Program-made: the position numbers and the translations under genes | Origin: Fluviicola sp. XM-24bin1 | GTDB lineage: Bacteria > Bacteroidota > Bacteroidia > Flavobacteriales_D > Crocinitomicaceae | Assembly (NCBI GenBank): GCA_003149635.1 | Contig: QCWI01000011.1 | Span: 62,001 to 126,000 of the forward strand | Direction of reading: 5' to 3' | Length of the DNA: 64,000 nt | Shown: positions 27,388 to 35,888 of the stretch, in pieces | Layout: each line of letters starts with the position of its first letter | Numbering within the stretch: the stretch's first letter is position 1 | Notes under the pieces: generated by a model | The model's input: the letters and a program-made list of their open reading frames with translations, nothing else | What the model was told of the DNA's origin: nothing | Database searches by the model: none

Positions 27388-29151
27388 ATGAAATTCTGGA
27401 TATTCTTCGTGTTCATGGCAGTATCGGCGGTTGCAAACGCCCAGCTTGACCTCGTTCCAGATACCATCTTGTTCACTCAGCGAACCGGCGGAATTCAAGA
27501 TACTTTCGACATCGCCAACAATCCTTTACCTTCTTCATTTGACGGCGGTAGAAACCTCTCCAGTCGTTCGGCTCTATCTGCAGATCAACTCTTTTTAGAC
27601 ATTACGCAATATCGATTGAATGGCTTTACGACGCAGGATCGCATGCGTTATAGTTCTTTGCCACATTTGGGATTTGCCTACTCATTTGGTTCTCAAGGAA
27701 CGCAGTTCTTGCACTTGCGTTATACTCAGGCATTCAATGGAGGGTTCAAACTCAATCTGGACTACCACCGTTACACCGGAGCTGGATTCCTTAGAAATAG
27801 CAACTTTACGGGCGATGATGTTCGTATGCGCGTACAGCGGGATGGATTACGCTATTCAATGAAATTTGCGGGGAGTTTTCAATCCTATAATGTTTCACAT
27901 CCGGGAGGTATTAATACAGATACAGCAGCATTGACGGGAAGTATAGGATTGGATTCACTAATCGGTTTGGGGTTAGAATTTGTTCCTGTTTTGAGAACAG
28001 CGAATAGTGAAACACGCATGGCTACCGCAGAGATTCAGAACTTTTTGAATTTCACTTCAGATTCTTTGAATCATTTCGGATTGGTGACGAAACATCAATT
28101 CGCCATTATCAATCGAAAGTTCTTCGAAAGCAACAGCGGTGCGAATATTGAGGGATATTCCATTGTGAACTACGATTCGACACAAACGCAAGATGTTTGG
28201 AATCATCCTTCTTTAGCAAATGGGGCAGGAGTGTATTTCTTAAACAAGACGACCGGATTTTACATTGATGGAACCGTGCAACATCGTTATTGGAACAGTT
28301 GGGATGTAAGAGATTTGCGCGATACTTCTGAAATCGATTTGAAATCTGAATTGCGTTTCGAATGGAAAGGAATTTCTTTGAGCAACTCCTTCCGATTCAA
28401 TATTATCGGTGGATTTAACGGTATAGAGAACAGAACCTCCGCCCAATACGCTTCAAAAAAGTTGGAGGTGAAGGCGAACGCATTGTTCTCATCATTGCCA
28501 GCGGATGCCATTCAACGTTTCTTCTACGGAAACAATTACGGCTACCAATTAAACGCGATAAATCGTCAGGTTGTGTTAAAGATAGGAGGATCTGCTTCGT
28601 ATGTTGTTAAGGACAGCTTGTTATCGCTGGAGGGAAAAGCAACTTTATTCTCACTGCCGTCTGTTTATACCTTTGATGGAACGAACTGGGCATTAAATGA
28701 TTCTCTTGGAACGGCCAATTCCATTGAATTTGGAGCGCATTTGCAATGGATGGCACTTCACTTTCGTCCTGCAGTAGTATTAAGCACAGATCGTTATAAC
28801 TATTTACCGACATTTCAAGGCTACTCACGATTGTACGTAAAAGGAAGATTGTTCAAGGCGAAGAAACTCGCTGCTGTTGTAGGATTGGATGCTTCCTTCA
28901 ATAATGGATTTGCATTGCGGAGCTATATCCCGTCCATGGACGCCTTTTATTGGAACAGTTCGCTGGGAATCAATCCTGGAATGGCGAACCTGCATTTCTT
29001 TGCTTCCTTGGGAATTGATCAATTCCGATTCTACGCAAGGTTTGAAAACATCGGATACTTCTGGAATGATCGAACTATTCGAGAGGCCGTTGGATATTCT
29101 ATTGCTGGGACTCGAATTCGCGTCGGGATTTCTTGGGATTTCTTTAATTAA
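27388..29151 (+). CDS. putative outer-membrane beta-barrel (Porin_10-like)
   Basis: A 587-aa exported protein with a signal peptide cleaved after VANAQ (~residue 19). The mature part is rich in alternating hydrophobic/polar segments ending in aromatic residues, as in beta strands of an outer-membrane barrel (FLHLRYTQAFNGGFKLNLDY, IRVGISWDFF). The C-terminus ends ...WDFFN, close to the aromatic barrel-end signal. The whole resembles the 'putative porin' family of Bacteroidota. Substrate unknown; possibly a diffusion channel. Monocistronic, with a small hairpin and T-run about 27 nt downstream. Confidence 0.75.
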   Translation: MKFWIFFVFMAVSAVANAQLDLVPDTILFTQRTGGIQDTFDIANNPLPSSFDGGRNLSSRSALSADQLFLDITQYRLNGFTTQDRMRYSSLPHLGFAYSFGSQGTQFLHLRYTQAFNGGFKLNLDYHRYTGAGFLRNSNFTGDDVRMRVQRDGLRYSMKFAGSFQSYNVSHPGGINTDTAALTGSIGLDSLIGLGLEFVPVLRTANSETRMATAEIQNFLNFTSDSLNHFGLVTKHQFAIINRKFFESNSGANIEGYSIVNYDSTQTQDVWNHPSLANGAGVYFLNKTTGFYIDGTVQHRYWNSWDVRDLRDTSEIDLKSELRFEWKGISLSNSFRFNIIGGFNGIENRTSAQYASKKLEVKANALFSSLPADAIQRFFYGNNYGYQLNAINRQVVLKIGGSASYVVKDSLLSLEGKATLFSLPSVYTFDGTNWALNDSLGTANSIEFGAHLQWMALHFRPAVVLSTDRYNYLPTFQGYSRLYVKGRLFKAKKLAAVVGLDASFNNGFALRSYIPSMDAFYWNSSLGINPGMANLHFFASLGIDQFRFYARFENIGYFWNDRTIREAVGYSIAGTRIRVGISWDFFN

Positions 29152-29177
29152 TTACTCTAAACAAACGTGTCCTTCGA

Positions 29178-29197
29178 GTGCCTCAGGGCACATTTTT
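29178..29197 (+). terminator. small hairpin and T-run after the porin gene, with REP-like core
   Basis: GTGCC-TCAG-GGCAC (29178-29191) followed by ATTTTT. It lies inside the phrase CCTTCGAGTGCCTCAGGGCA, which resembles the TTCGAnTnCnCTCA core also found in the fabG terminator loop at 30299. Confidence 0.5.
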
Positions 29198-29213
29198 CGT
29201 TGGTTGAGGCTCT

Positions 29214-29236
29214 TGCCGTGCCTGACGGCAGACAGG
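29214..29236. repeat. palindromic element (TGCCGT...ACGGCA)
   Basis: TGCCGT and ACGGCA enclose GCCTG; the overlapping CCTG...CAGG allows an alternative pairing. It looks like a short intergenic palindrome of repetitive type. Only one copy is present in this window. Confidence 0.35.
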
Positions 29237-29251
29237 AAAACAATTTGATAT

Positions 29252-29296
29252 AGGTACAAAAAAAGAGAGAGTGACTTCGTGAGTCACTCTCTATAC
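29252..29296 (-). terminator. strong hairpin with a T-tract on the minus strand
   Basis: AGAGAGTGACT (29266-29276) pairs perfectly with AGTCACTCTCT (29282-29292) around TCGTG; an outer AGGTA/TACCT pair may extend it. The T-tract (seven to eight T) occurs on the minus strand side, so it should stop leftward transcription, although no leftward gene precedes it here. The rest of the gap 29152-29509 (358 nt) holds the other listed elements and the fabG promoter; no gene is seen. Confidence 0.6.
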
Positions 29297-29485
29297 CTAA
29301 CCTACCTTTTACAACTAAACCTAACCAAATGTAAAAATCTCTTTGAATAAACGGTAATAAATAGTCGGTATATGAATATTCAACGCGAACCAATGAACGT
29401 TTCGACGAATTATTAATGTGAATCGATCAATTTCAGGTATTTACGTGTTAACGCGGGTATTGGACTGATCGATCAATAGAATACT

Positions 29486-29493
29486 TATATTTG
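29486..29493 (+). promoter_or_regulatory. Bacteroidota -7 promoter box (TATATTTG) of fabG
   Basis: TATATTTG lies 16 nt upstream of the fabG ATG at 29510. A TTG at 29460-29462 is 23 nt upstream, at the long end of acceptable spacing. Confidence 0.65.
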
Positions 29494-29509
29494 CCAAAAT
29501 TTGAAATTC

Positions 29510-30256
29510 ATGAAATTACTAGACGGCAAAGTTGTTTTAATTACAGGAGCTTCTCGTGGAATCGGGAAATCTATCGCTGAAGAATGTGTAAATCAAGGTG
29601 CAACGGTTGCATTCACGTATTTATCGTCTGAAGAAAAAGCGAAAGCATTGGAAGCGGAATTGTCTGCAAACGGAGGAACTGTGAAAGGATTTAAATCCGA
29701 CGCGTCTCAATTTGATCAAGCTCAAGAATTGGTAGATCAGGTAATTGAAGCTTTCGGAACAGTTGATGTTTTGATTAACAATGCCGGAATTACACGTGAC
29801 ACTTTGTTAATGCGTATGACAGAGCAACAGTGGGATGACGTGATAAATACGAACTTGAAGTCTGCCTTCAACTTGACGAAAGCGGTTCAACGTCCGATGT
29901 TGAAAGCCCGTAAAGGATCAATTATCAACATGTCATCTGTAGTAGGAGTGAGCGGTAATGCTGGACAAGCGAATTACGCGGCTTCAAAAGCAGGAATGAT
30001 TGGATTTACAAAGTCAGTAGCTCAAGAGCTTGGATCTCGTAACATTCGTTGCAATGCGATCGCTCCAGGATTCATCGAAACAGAAATGACTGCTGAATTG
30101 GACGAGAAAGTTGTTGCTGAATGGCGTGCATCAATTCCTTTGAAGCGTGGAGGTCAGCCGAAAGATGTTGCTGATTTGGCGGTATTCCTAGGATCTGACA
30201 TGTCTGCATACATTACTGGACAAACAATTAACGTTTGTGGAGGAATGCTGATGTAA
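29510..30256 (+). CDS. fabG: 3-oxoacyl-[acyl-carrier-protein] reductase
   Basis: A 248-aa short-chain dehydrogenase/reductase that reduces 3-oxoacyl-ACP with NADPH in fatty-acid elongation. Features: TGASRGIGKSIAEE (cofactor glycine motif, ~residues 12-25), NNAGITRD (~86-93), catalytic Ser in SSVVGVSGNAGQ, YAASKAG (catalytic Tyr and Lys, ~152-158), PGFIETEMT and C-terminal GQTINVCGGM, all diagnostic of FabG. The start is the ATG at 29510; the in-frame TTG at 29501 has no support. Monocistronic with its own promoter and terminator. Confidence 0.95.
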   Translation: MKLLDGKVVLITGASRGIGKSIAEECVNQGATVAFTYLSSEEKAKALEAELSANGGTVKGFKSDASQFDQAQELVDQVIEAFGTVDVLINNAGITRDTLLMRMTEQQWDDVINTNLKSAFNLTKAVQRPMLKARKGSIINMSSVVGVSGNAGQANYAASKAGMIGFTKSVAQELGSRNIRCNAIAPGFIETEMTAELDEKVVAEWRASIPLKRGGQPKDVADLAVFLGSDMSAYITGQTINVCGGMLM

Positions 30257-30281
30257 GAAATTACAAGAAATAAATATTTAG

Positions 30282-30335
30282 CCGGGTATATCGGTCATTT
30301 CGACTTCGCTCAATGATCTCTTACCCGGTTTTTTT
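30282..30335 (+). terminator. fabG terminator with REP-like loop
   Basis: CCGGGTA (30282-30288) pairs with TACCCGG (30322-30328), followed by a run of seven T. The loop holds TCATTTCGACTTCGCTCAATGA, itself an inverted repeat (TCATT/AATGA), of a type common between genes in Bacteroidota. Confidence 0.8.
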
Positions 30336-30354
30336 GTGCCCTAAACTTTAGAAT

Positions 30355-33300
30355 TTACTTCGCCGTTCCTACACGATTCCCTGAAACCCGCTTCATGAAA
30401 CGAACGGATGCAACTAGCAAGTGCCTAATAATGTCGAAATATAGAGCAATGTAGGTGAGGATGGAAATGATCCAGATAAAGACCAAGTTGATGTTAAAGG
30501 TGCTGTATTTTCTTCCAAACAAGTATTTGTGTGGGGCATAGAAATGCGTCTGAAAGAAAGGCGTACCGATTGGATCTTGATAAATCGGGTCATCGTTCTG
30601 ATACAAGCGGCCTTCGTGCACAATTACCTTTTCAGATTCCAAACGATTGGTAACCAATTTCTGTAAGGCTTCGTTCGTATATTTCTTCTTAAGCGCGATA
30701 TAATTCTTCTCACCAATCTTGTGGATATAATTATTGATGTTTCGCGTATTCTTATTGACTTTCTCGTTGAAGTTGTTCTTCAGATAGTCCAAGAATTTGT
30801 TGATATTTTTGAAATCTTCATCCTTGGTCATTTCCTTGGATTTCAAGTCGCTAATACACGATTCACACGATAAATTACTCCAGTAAGCATCTTCACGTTC
30901 AATTTCGTTAATCAAAATAGTACGCGCATCCTGAAGTTCTTTCTTGGTGTGCTCGTCTGGTGTTTGAAGCGTCTGAATTCTAGACTTAATCTCAGGAAGC
31001 CAATAATCTTTCTTCCATTTCGCCTGACTTTTCTCCAGTTCAAACGTGAAGGTCTTTTCAGACAATGAATTGTCCACGCTTTGCTCAACGGCTAAGCCCT
31101 CGTATGCCCAACGTGAAATCATCATGTTTCCAACCCAAGGAACTTTGTTCGCTTCAGAAAGAGATGGGTGGAGCTTATCAAACTTCACGATTACTCCACT
31201 GAACAACAGTTGGGGTATGATCAAAAGAGGAACGATGATATAAATCACCTTGGCAGAATTGAAAGCACTTGAAATGTTCAATCCTAGCAAATTAGAGGCG
31301 CAGGCGGTAGAGAAGAGGACAACCCAATATTCCAGCCAATTCTCACTGATCCCGAGAATTAAATTTCCAATCAGAAGGAATAAACCTGTTTGAATAGCAG
31401 ATATCGTAAACATGATCAATACCTTGGAGAACAGATAACTACTCCGTGAAATATTCAGAAAAGATTCCCTAGATAAGATCTCCTTGTCTTTATTGATTTC
31501 CTCCGCAGCGACTGTCAATCCTAAGAAAATGGAGACAATTACAGCGATAAAAATGTACTGCGGAATATTCTCGTTACCGTAAAAGGAATAGCCTCCCGCT
31601 TCTCCAGAATCAAAATATTTGATGAAAAAGCTCAATACCAAAGCTAGAATAGGCGCAACCAATGAGTTTACCAGAATGTACTGCAAATTCGAGGCTTTGC
31701 TCAATACATCTCTCCGCACGTATGTGGTGAACTGGCGCCATTTCCCTGGTAATTGAGAAATACGCACTGCACTAGACTCCACGTCTTTCTTTTTGTACTT
31801 TTCACGCTGTTCCAAATACAATTCGTGCCAATCCTCAGCGGATCGCTTCCTGGACTGCGTTTCATTTCCGAATTCATCAACGATTCTAGCGTCGATCAAG
31901 TCGAAAATTTGTTCCGGATTCACGTTACCGCAAAGGCTGCATTCTCTCTCGTGGGCATTTCCTCGGAACGAATACGTTTTGAAGTGAACAATGGCATTCA
32001 GCGGGTTTCCGTCGTAAATTGGATAACCTCCTTTGTCCATGATCAGCAAGCGATCGAACAATTTGAAGATATTCGACGATGGTTGGTGAATGACTACGAA
32101 AACCAATTTTCCGTTCAAAGACAATTCTTTGAGAAGATCCATAATGTTTTCAGAATCTCTACTGGAGAGACCTGAAGTCGGTTCATCTACGAATAGGATA
32201 GAGGGCTCTCGGATCAGTTCTAAGGCGATATTCAATCGTTTTCGTTGTCCGCCTGAGATTACCTTATCCAATTTCGATCCTACTTTCAAATAACGAATCT
32301 CGTAGAGTCCCAACATTTTTAAAGTAGACGCGACTTTCTTTGTCAATTCTGAATCGCTGAATCCCTTCATGCACAATCGGGCAGAGAAGAAGAGGTTTTC
32401 AAATACGGACAATTCTTCCACCAATAAGTCGCTTTGACTCACGTGACCAATCACACCTTCTAAAGATTTTCGGTCCTCGTGCAGGTCAATTCCATTGATT
32501 TTCAGGTTTCCATGCGTTGGTTTGATCTTTCCGTTCATGATGTTCATGAGCGTCGTCTTACCGGTACCGGAACCTCCCATGATTCCAACCAAGTTACCGC
32601 TGGAAGTGGTCAATGAGAGTTCTTTTAAAGCAATGTTATCCGCTTTAAATGAATGACTTACCTTGTTGACTTCGAAGTTCAGCGTTTCTCTGTTCTCTTG
32701 ATCAAGAACTCGCGAAATAATATCGCTGTAGAAAATCTGCTGGCTCTTCGTGGTACGAATGGTAGATCCAATATTGAAGACATGCGTCTTGTCAGTATCG
32801 GAAATCTGTCCATTGATAAAAAGCTCGTGCTTTCCGAAATAGCGGAAGAAGATCGTTTTTACGCTTTCAATATAGATGGCGTGAATAAACCCGTCTAATC
32901 CATCAACCTCGGCAAATTTCGCACTTTTAAACTCCTGCGTGTTGTTCGCACAGTAATAAACATGATTCTTCTCATCTACGATATCATCGGATGTTGCCTG
33001 AATGAAATGATGAATCTGCTGAAATTCTTCACTTTTGATATTAAAGGAATCCGCCACTGTCTGGATGAATTCCATTTCCTTTTCCGTAAGGACGTTATCA
33101 GAGTGTATGAACTCAAAGATTCGAAGGAGTACAATGAATTTCTGTCGTTGCGTGAGCTCCTTATTGATTTGCTCACAGATGCGTAAGACTTTCACTGAGT
33201 GAAGAGCAGTACGCTTTTTATCACCTGATTTGTTGTACACTTTTCCACGGGTGGAATTCAAGAAATCCTCGAAGATATTGAGGTATTTTTTCACGTCAGA

Positions 33301-33453
33301 GGAGCTCAACTCCGACTGCAAGAAGCTTTCGATAACTTTCTCTCCTTCAGTACTTTGAAGGAATGTTCCGCCTTGGTCTTGATGCGATACTTCATCTACC
33401 TTCGCTACAATGGCGAAGAGTTGCATTAAAGCACGAAGTATTCTTTCGCTCAT
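30355..33453 (-). CDS. ABC transporter: TerB-like, ATPase and ABC-2 permease in one chain
   Basis: A 1032-aa inner-membrane ABC protein of ABCG-like order. Residues 1-~150 are helical and resemble a TerB-like domain. Residues ~190-260 are a beta-rich region of uncertain type. The ATPase follows: Walker A GGSGTGKT (~294), signature SGGQRKRLNIAL (~401), Walker B ILFVDEPTSG, H-loop VIHQPSS. A CxxC (CSLCGN, ~506) lies after it. The permease spans ~580-1030 with six or so membrane segments, the last near the C-terminus; a ~200-residue charged insert (~770-985) interrupts it and has a second CxxC (CESC, ~864). It is the last gene of a unit with the two exported proteins upstream. Substrate unknown. 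Confidence 0.85.
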   Translation of the reverse strand: MSERILRALMQLFAIVAKVDEVSHQDQGGTFLQSTEGEKVIESFLQSELSSSDVKKYLNIFEDFLNSTRGKVYNKSGDKKRTALHSVKVLRICEQINKELTQRQKFIVLLRIFEFIHSDNVLTEKEMEFIQTVADSFNIKSEEFQQIHHFIQATSDDIVDEKNHVYYCANNTQEFKSAKFAEVDGLDGFIHAIYIESVKTIFFRYFGKHELFINGQISDTDKTHVFNIGSTIRTTKSQQIFYSDIISRVLDQENRETLNFEVNKVSHSFKADNIALKELSLTTSSGNLVGIMGGSGTGKTTLMNIMNGKIKPTHGNLKINGIDLHEDRKSLEGVIGHVSQSDLLVEELSVFENLFFSARLCMKGFSDSELTKKVASTLKMLGLYEIRYLKVGSKLDKVISGGQRKRLNIALELIREPSILFVDEPTSGLSSRDSENIMDLLKELSLNGKLVFVVIHQPSSNIFKLFDRLLIMDKGGYPIYDGNPLNAIVHFKTYSFRGNAHERECSLCGNVNPEQIFDLIDARIVDEFGNETQSRKRSAEDWHELYLEQREKYKKKDVESSAVRISQLPGKWRQFTTYVRRDVLSKASNLQYILVNSLVAPILALVLSFFIKYFDSGEAGGYSFYGNENIPQYIFIAVIVSIFLGLTVAAEEINKDKEILSRESFLNISRSSYLFSKVLIMFTISAIQTGLFLLIGNLILGISENWLEYWVVLFSTACASNLLGLNISSAFNSAKVIYIIVPLLIIPQLLFSGVIVKFDKLHPSLSEANKVPWVGNMMISRWAYEGLAVEQSVDNSLSEKTFTFELEKSQAKWKKDYWLPEIKSRIQTLQTPDEHTKKELQDARTILINEIEREDAYWSNLSCESCISDLKSKEMTKDEDFKNINKFLDYLKNNFNEKVNKNTRNINNYIHKIGEKNYIALKKKYTNEALQKLVTNRLESEKVIVHEGRLYQNDDPIYQDPIGTPFFQTHFYAPHKYLFGRKYSTFNINLVFIWIISILTYIALYFDIIRHLLVASVRFMKRVSGNRVGTAK

Positions 33454-33468
33454 GGGCGATAAGGCTTA

Positions 33469-33891
33469 TTATTTGAATCCAATCAACATGACAACGCAAC
33501 CTGAAAATTTCAGATCCGGATCCAATTTTGTTTCGATGGTTACAGTAATACTTTCGTCAACTTCGAAGTCCCAATAAGGAGCATTCTTATAGTTGCTGTT
33601 TGTGAAAAGGATGTTTCCAGCAGGATCTTTCAAAGTGAAGATTACGTAGTCTTCATCATCACCAGCGCTGGCCGCGATACGGTAAGTAGACCCTCCGAAT
33701 AGAGTTGTTTCGAATTTTGCTACTTCTCCACGATCCAGGAATGCTGTATAAACCTGTCCATCAGAGATGTATTCCGTTTTTGTGTCTTTCGTAAGCAGTT
33801 TCTCGCAATTATCCACGATTCGCTCACAATCTTGCGCAAACGTACTTCCAAGTACTAGTGTTGTTGCTAAGGCAGTTAGAAATAATTTCAT
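33469..33891 (-). CDS. small secreted beta-rich protein, unknown
   Basis: A 140-aa protein with a signal peptide (LFLTALATTLVLGSTFAQ, cut after ~residue 19). The mature part contains three Cys (DCERIVDNCEKLL and a later SGCVV) and a beta-sandwich-like pattern (TYRIAASAGDDEDYVIFTLK, ITVTIETKLDPDLKFSG), somewhat like pre-peptidase C-terminal domains. Function unknown. It begins 6 nt after the lipoprotein gene and ends 15 nt before the ABC protein gene, so the three should be one operon. Confidence 0.75.
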   Translation of the reverse strand: MKLFLTALATTLVLGSTFAQDCERIVDNCEKLLTKDTKTEYISDGQVYTAFLDRGEVAKFETTLFGGSTYRIAASAGDDEDYVIFTLKDPAGNILFTNSNYKNAPYWDFEVDESITVTIETKLDPDLKFSGCVVMLIGFK

Positions 33892-33897
33892 CGTGTG

Positions 33898-34791
33898 TTA
33901 TGCTTTAATGATTCCGTTGCGAATTGTTGCGATTTTCTCTGCGATCTCTTTGGCAGTAGCATCGTCGAATTCGATATTATACGTATGGTTCAATTTCATT
34001 GTCTTGCTCTCAGCATCTGTACTAGGAGCTTCGTAGACGTAATCCAAAACGATTTTATCAAAAGATGTTTTGAGATCCTTTAGCTGTGCCAAAAGTTCAT
34101 CGTTTGTGTTATCATCGTTGTATTGCCCTAACAATTCAATAATCGACTCAAGCGATTGTTTCTGCTGCGCAATTCTTTGTTCGATGTCCTCACTCTCAGC
34201 TCTAGAATTCAAGGTTGTTGCATAATACATGGATTCAATCCAACCTCCCGTTAAGATTTTCGCTGAAACCGCTTTTCTATTGGCGTTCTTCAAGAAGTTG
34301 TCTGCATTTTTAAAGGCTTGAGACATCAGCTTGACCATTTTGTCTTCATCTCCTGAGTTGTTTTCGAAATCAGCAATGAATTTAGCACTGAAGGCTGCAT
34401 CCAAACCAAGTTCGTTACTCAATGTCTCTATTGTCTTCAAATAGTTCAGAGAAACATTTTTCTGACCATACATTGATGCATATCCCAAATCGGTTCCGTA
34501 GATCCCAAGGTTCAATGCCTGCTTGTGCTCAGAAGCGTAATTCGAAACAACTGTGCGATCGCTCAATAAAGACTCATCAAACTTCAGATTCAATTTCTTA
34601 ATCAAGTATCCAGTTTGAATAGGAGAAGGGATACTGAAAATTTGATCGTCGAAAACAGCTCGGAAAGAATTTCTTTCATCGAACGTTTCTTCTTCGACTT
34701 TTTTCTCCGTTTTAGCCTCCTCGCCACAGGAATTAAATAGGAAAGCCCCAGCAGCAAAGAAAACTAGCGGTTTGAGAATGGCCTTTTTCAT
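33898..34791 (-). CDS. lipoprotein of unknown function
   Basis: A 297-aa protein with lipobox LFNSC (~residue 21) after a hydrophobic segment; start chosen at ATG 34791 since the in-frame TTG extension would place eight odd residues before the signal peptide. After an acidic linker (EEAKTEKKVEEETFDE) the remaining ~250 residues are helical and Ala/Asn/Leu-rich. No family is recognised. It is the first gene of the lipoprotein / secreted protein / ABC exporter unit and is divergent from hemB. Confidence 0.75.
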   Translation of the reverse strand: MKKAILKPLVFFAAGAFLFNSCGEEAKTEKKVEEETFDERNSFRAVFDDQIFSIPSPIQTGYLIKKLNLKFDESLLSDRTVVSNYASEHKQALNLGIYGTDLGYASMYGQKNVSLNYLKTIETLSNELGLDAAFSAKFIADFENNSGDEDKMVKLMSQAFKNADNFLKNANRKAVSAKILTGGWIESMYYATTLNSRAESEDIEQRIAQQKQSLESIIELLGQYNDDNTNDELLAQLKDLKTSFDKIVLDYVYEAPSTDAESKTMKLNHTYNIEFDDATAKEIAEKIATIRNGIIKA

Positions 34792-34855
34792 AGATTCGTT
34801 TTCGAAATAATGCAAGGCTAAAATAGCAAAAATCGCGATATTACAAGTGAATTGG

Positions 34856-34863
34856 TAAATTTG
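34856..34863 (+). promoter_or_regulatory. Bacteroidota -7 promoter box (TAAATTTG) of hemB
   Basis: TAAATTTG lies 17 nt upstream of the hemB ATG. The 89-nt gap also has to hold the promoter of the divergent lipoprotein gene; TATTTTAG on the minus strand near 34822 is a weaker candidate for that. Confidence 0.6.
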
Positions 34864-34880
34864 TTTCCAAACAATAGAAT

Positions 34881-35843
34881 ATGCATATCCGACCGCGTCG
34901 AAACCGTAAAAATAGTGTCATTCGAGATATGATTCAGGAATCCCAATTGGGGGTTCAAAATCTTATCTATCCTTTGTTTTTGGAAGATGGGAAAGGAATC
35001 AAAACTGAGATCGCATCGCTACCGAATAATTACCGTTGGTCTATTGATCTATTGATCCCTGAAATTGAATCGTGCATAGCGCTTGGGATTCGAACGTTTG
35101 TATTGTTTCCGGCAGTGAAGGATGAATTAAAGGATACAACGGGATCGTACAGCTACAGCGACGCGAATTTTTATTTGCATGCGATTCGGAAAATCAAGGA
35201 GACTTTCCCTGAAATAGTTTTGATGAGCGATGTGGCTTTGGATCCGTATTCTTCCGACGGACACGACGGTGTGGTGAAAGATGGTGTCATCTTGAACGAC
35301 GAAACTTTACCGATTCTTTCTAAAATGTCCATAGCTCAAGCACAAGCTGGAATTGATATCATTGGCCCAAGTGATATGATGGACGGTCGTGTTGGAACAA
35401 TCCGTGAGGACTTGGATGCTGCGGGATACACAGATGTAAGTATCATATCGTACACAGCGAAATATGCCAGTGCTTTTTATGGGCCATTCAGAGATGCATT
35501 GGATTCAGCGCCGAAATCGGGAGATAAGAAGACCTATCAAATGAATCCGGCTAATAAGCGAGAAGCTTTAATCGAAGCGCAACTGGATATGGAAGAAGGA
35601 GCTGATATGCTCATGGTGAAACCGGCCACGTGTTATTTAGATATCATTCATTTGTTGAAAGAAAGTTGCGATGTTCCAATTACAGCCTACAACGTTAGTG
35701 GTGAATATGCCATGATTCATGCAGCAGCTCAAAAGGGTTGGTTGGATTACGAATCGGCTTTCATGGAAATGCTTTTGAGCATTCGCAGGGCCGGTGCTGA
35801 TGGCATTTTGACCTACTTTGCAAAAGATTTTGCACGTCTATAG
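34881..35843 (+). CDS. hemB: porphobilinogen synthase (delta-aminolevulinate dehydratase)
   Basis: A 320-aa cytosolic enzyme that joins two 5-aminolevulinate molecules into porphobilinogen for haem. The two active-site lysines are visible in SYTAKYASAFYGPFRDA (~residue 193) and MLMVKPATCYLD (~246). The metal loop reads DVALDPYSSDGHDG (~114-127): the Zn-binding cysteines of the zinc-type enzyme are replaced by Ala/Asp, so this is the magnesium/zinc-independent type. Length is normal. It has its own promoter box. Confidence 0.96.
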   Translation: MHIRPRRNRKNSVIRDMIQESQLGVQNLIYPLFLEDGKGIKTEIASLPNNYRWSIDLLIPEIESCIALGIRTFVLFPAVKDELKDTTGSYSYSDANFYLHAIRKIKETFPEIVLMSDVALDPYSSDGHDGVVKDGVILNDETLPILSKMSIAQAQAGIDIIGPSDMMDGRVGTIREDLDAAGYTDVSIISYTAKYASAFYGPFRDALDSAPKSGDKKTYQMNPANKREALIEAQLDMEEGADMLMVKPATCYLDIIHLLKESCDVPITAYNVSGEYAMIHAAAQKGWLDYESAFMEMLLSIRRAGADGILTYFAKDFARL

Positions 35844-35888
35844 CAATAAATCTTTCGGTTTCAACATTTTCTAGATACATTTATATGT

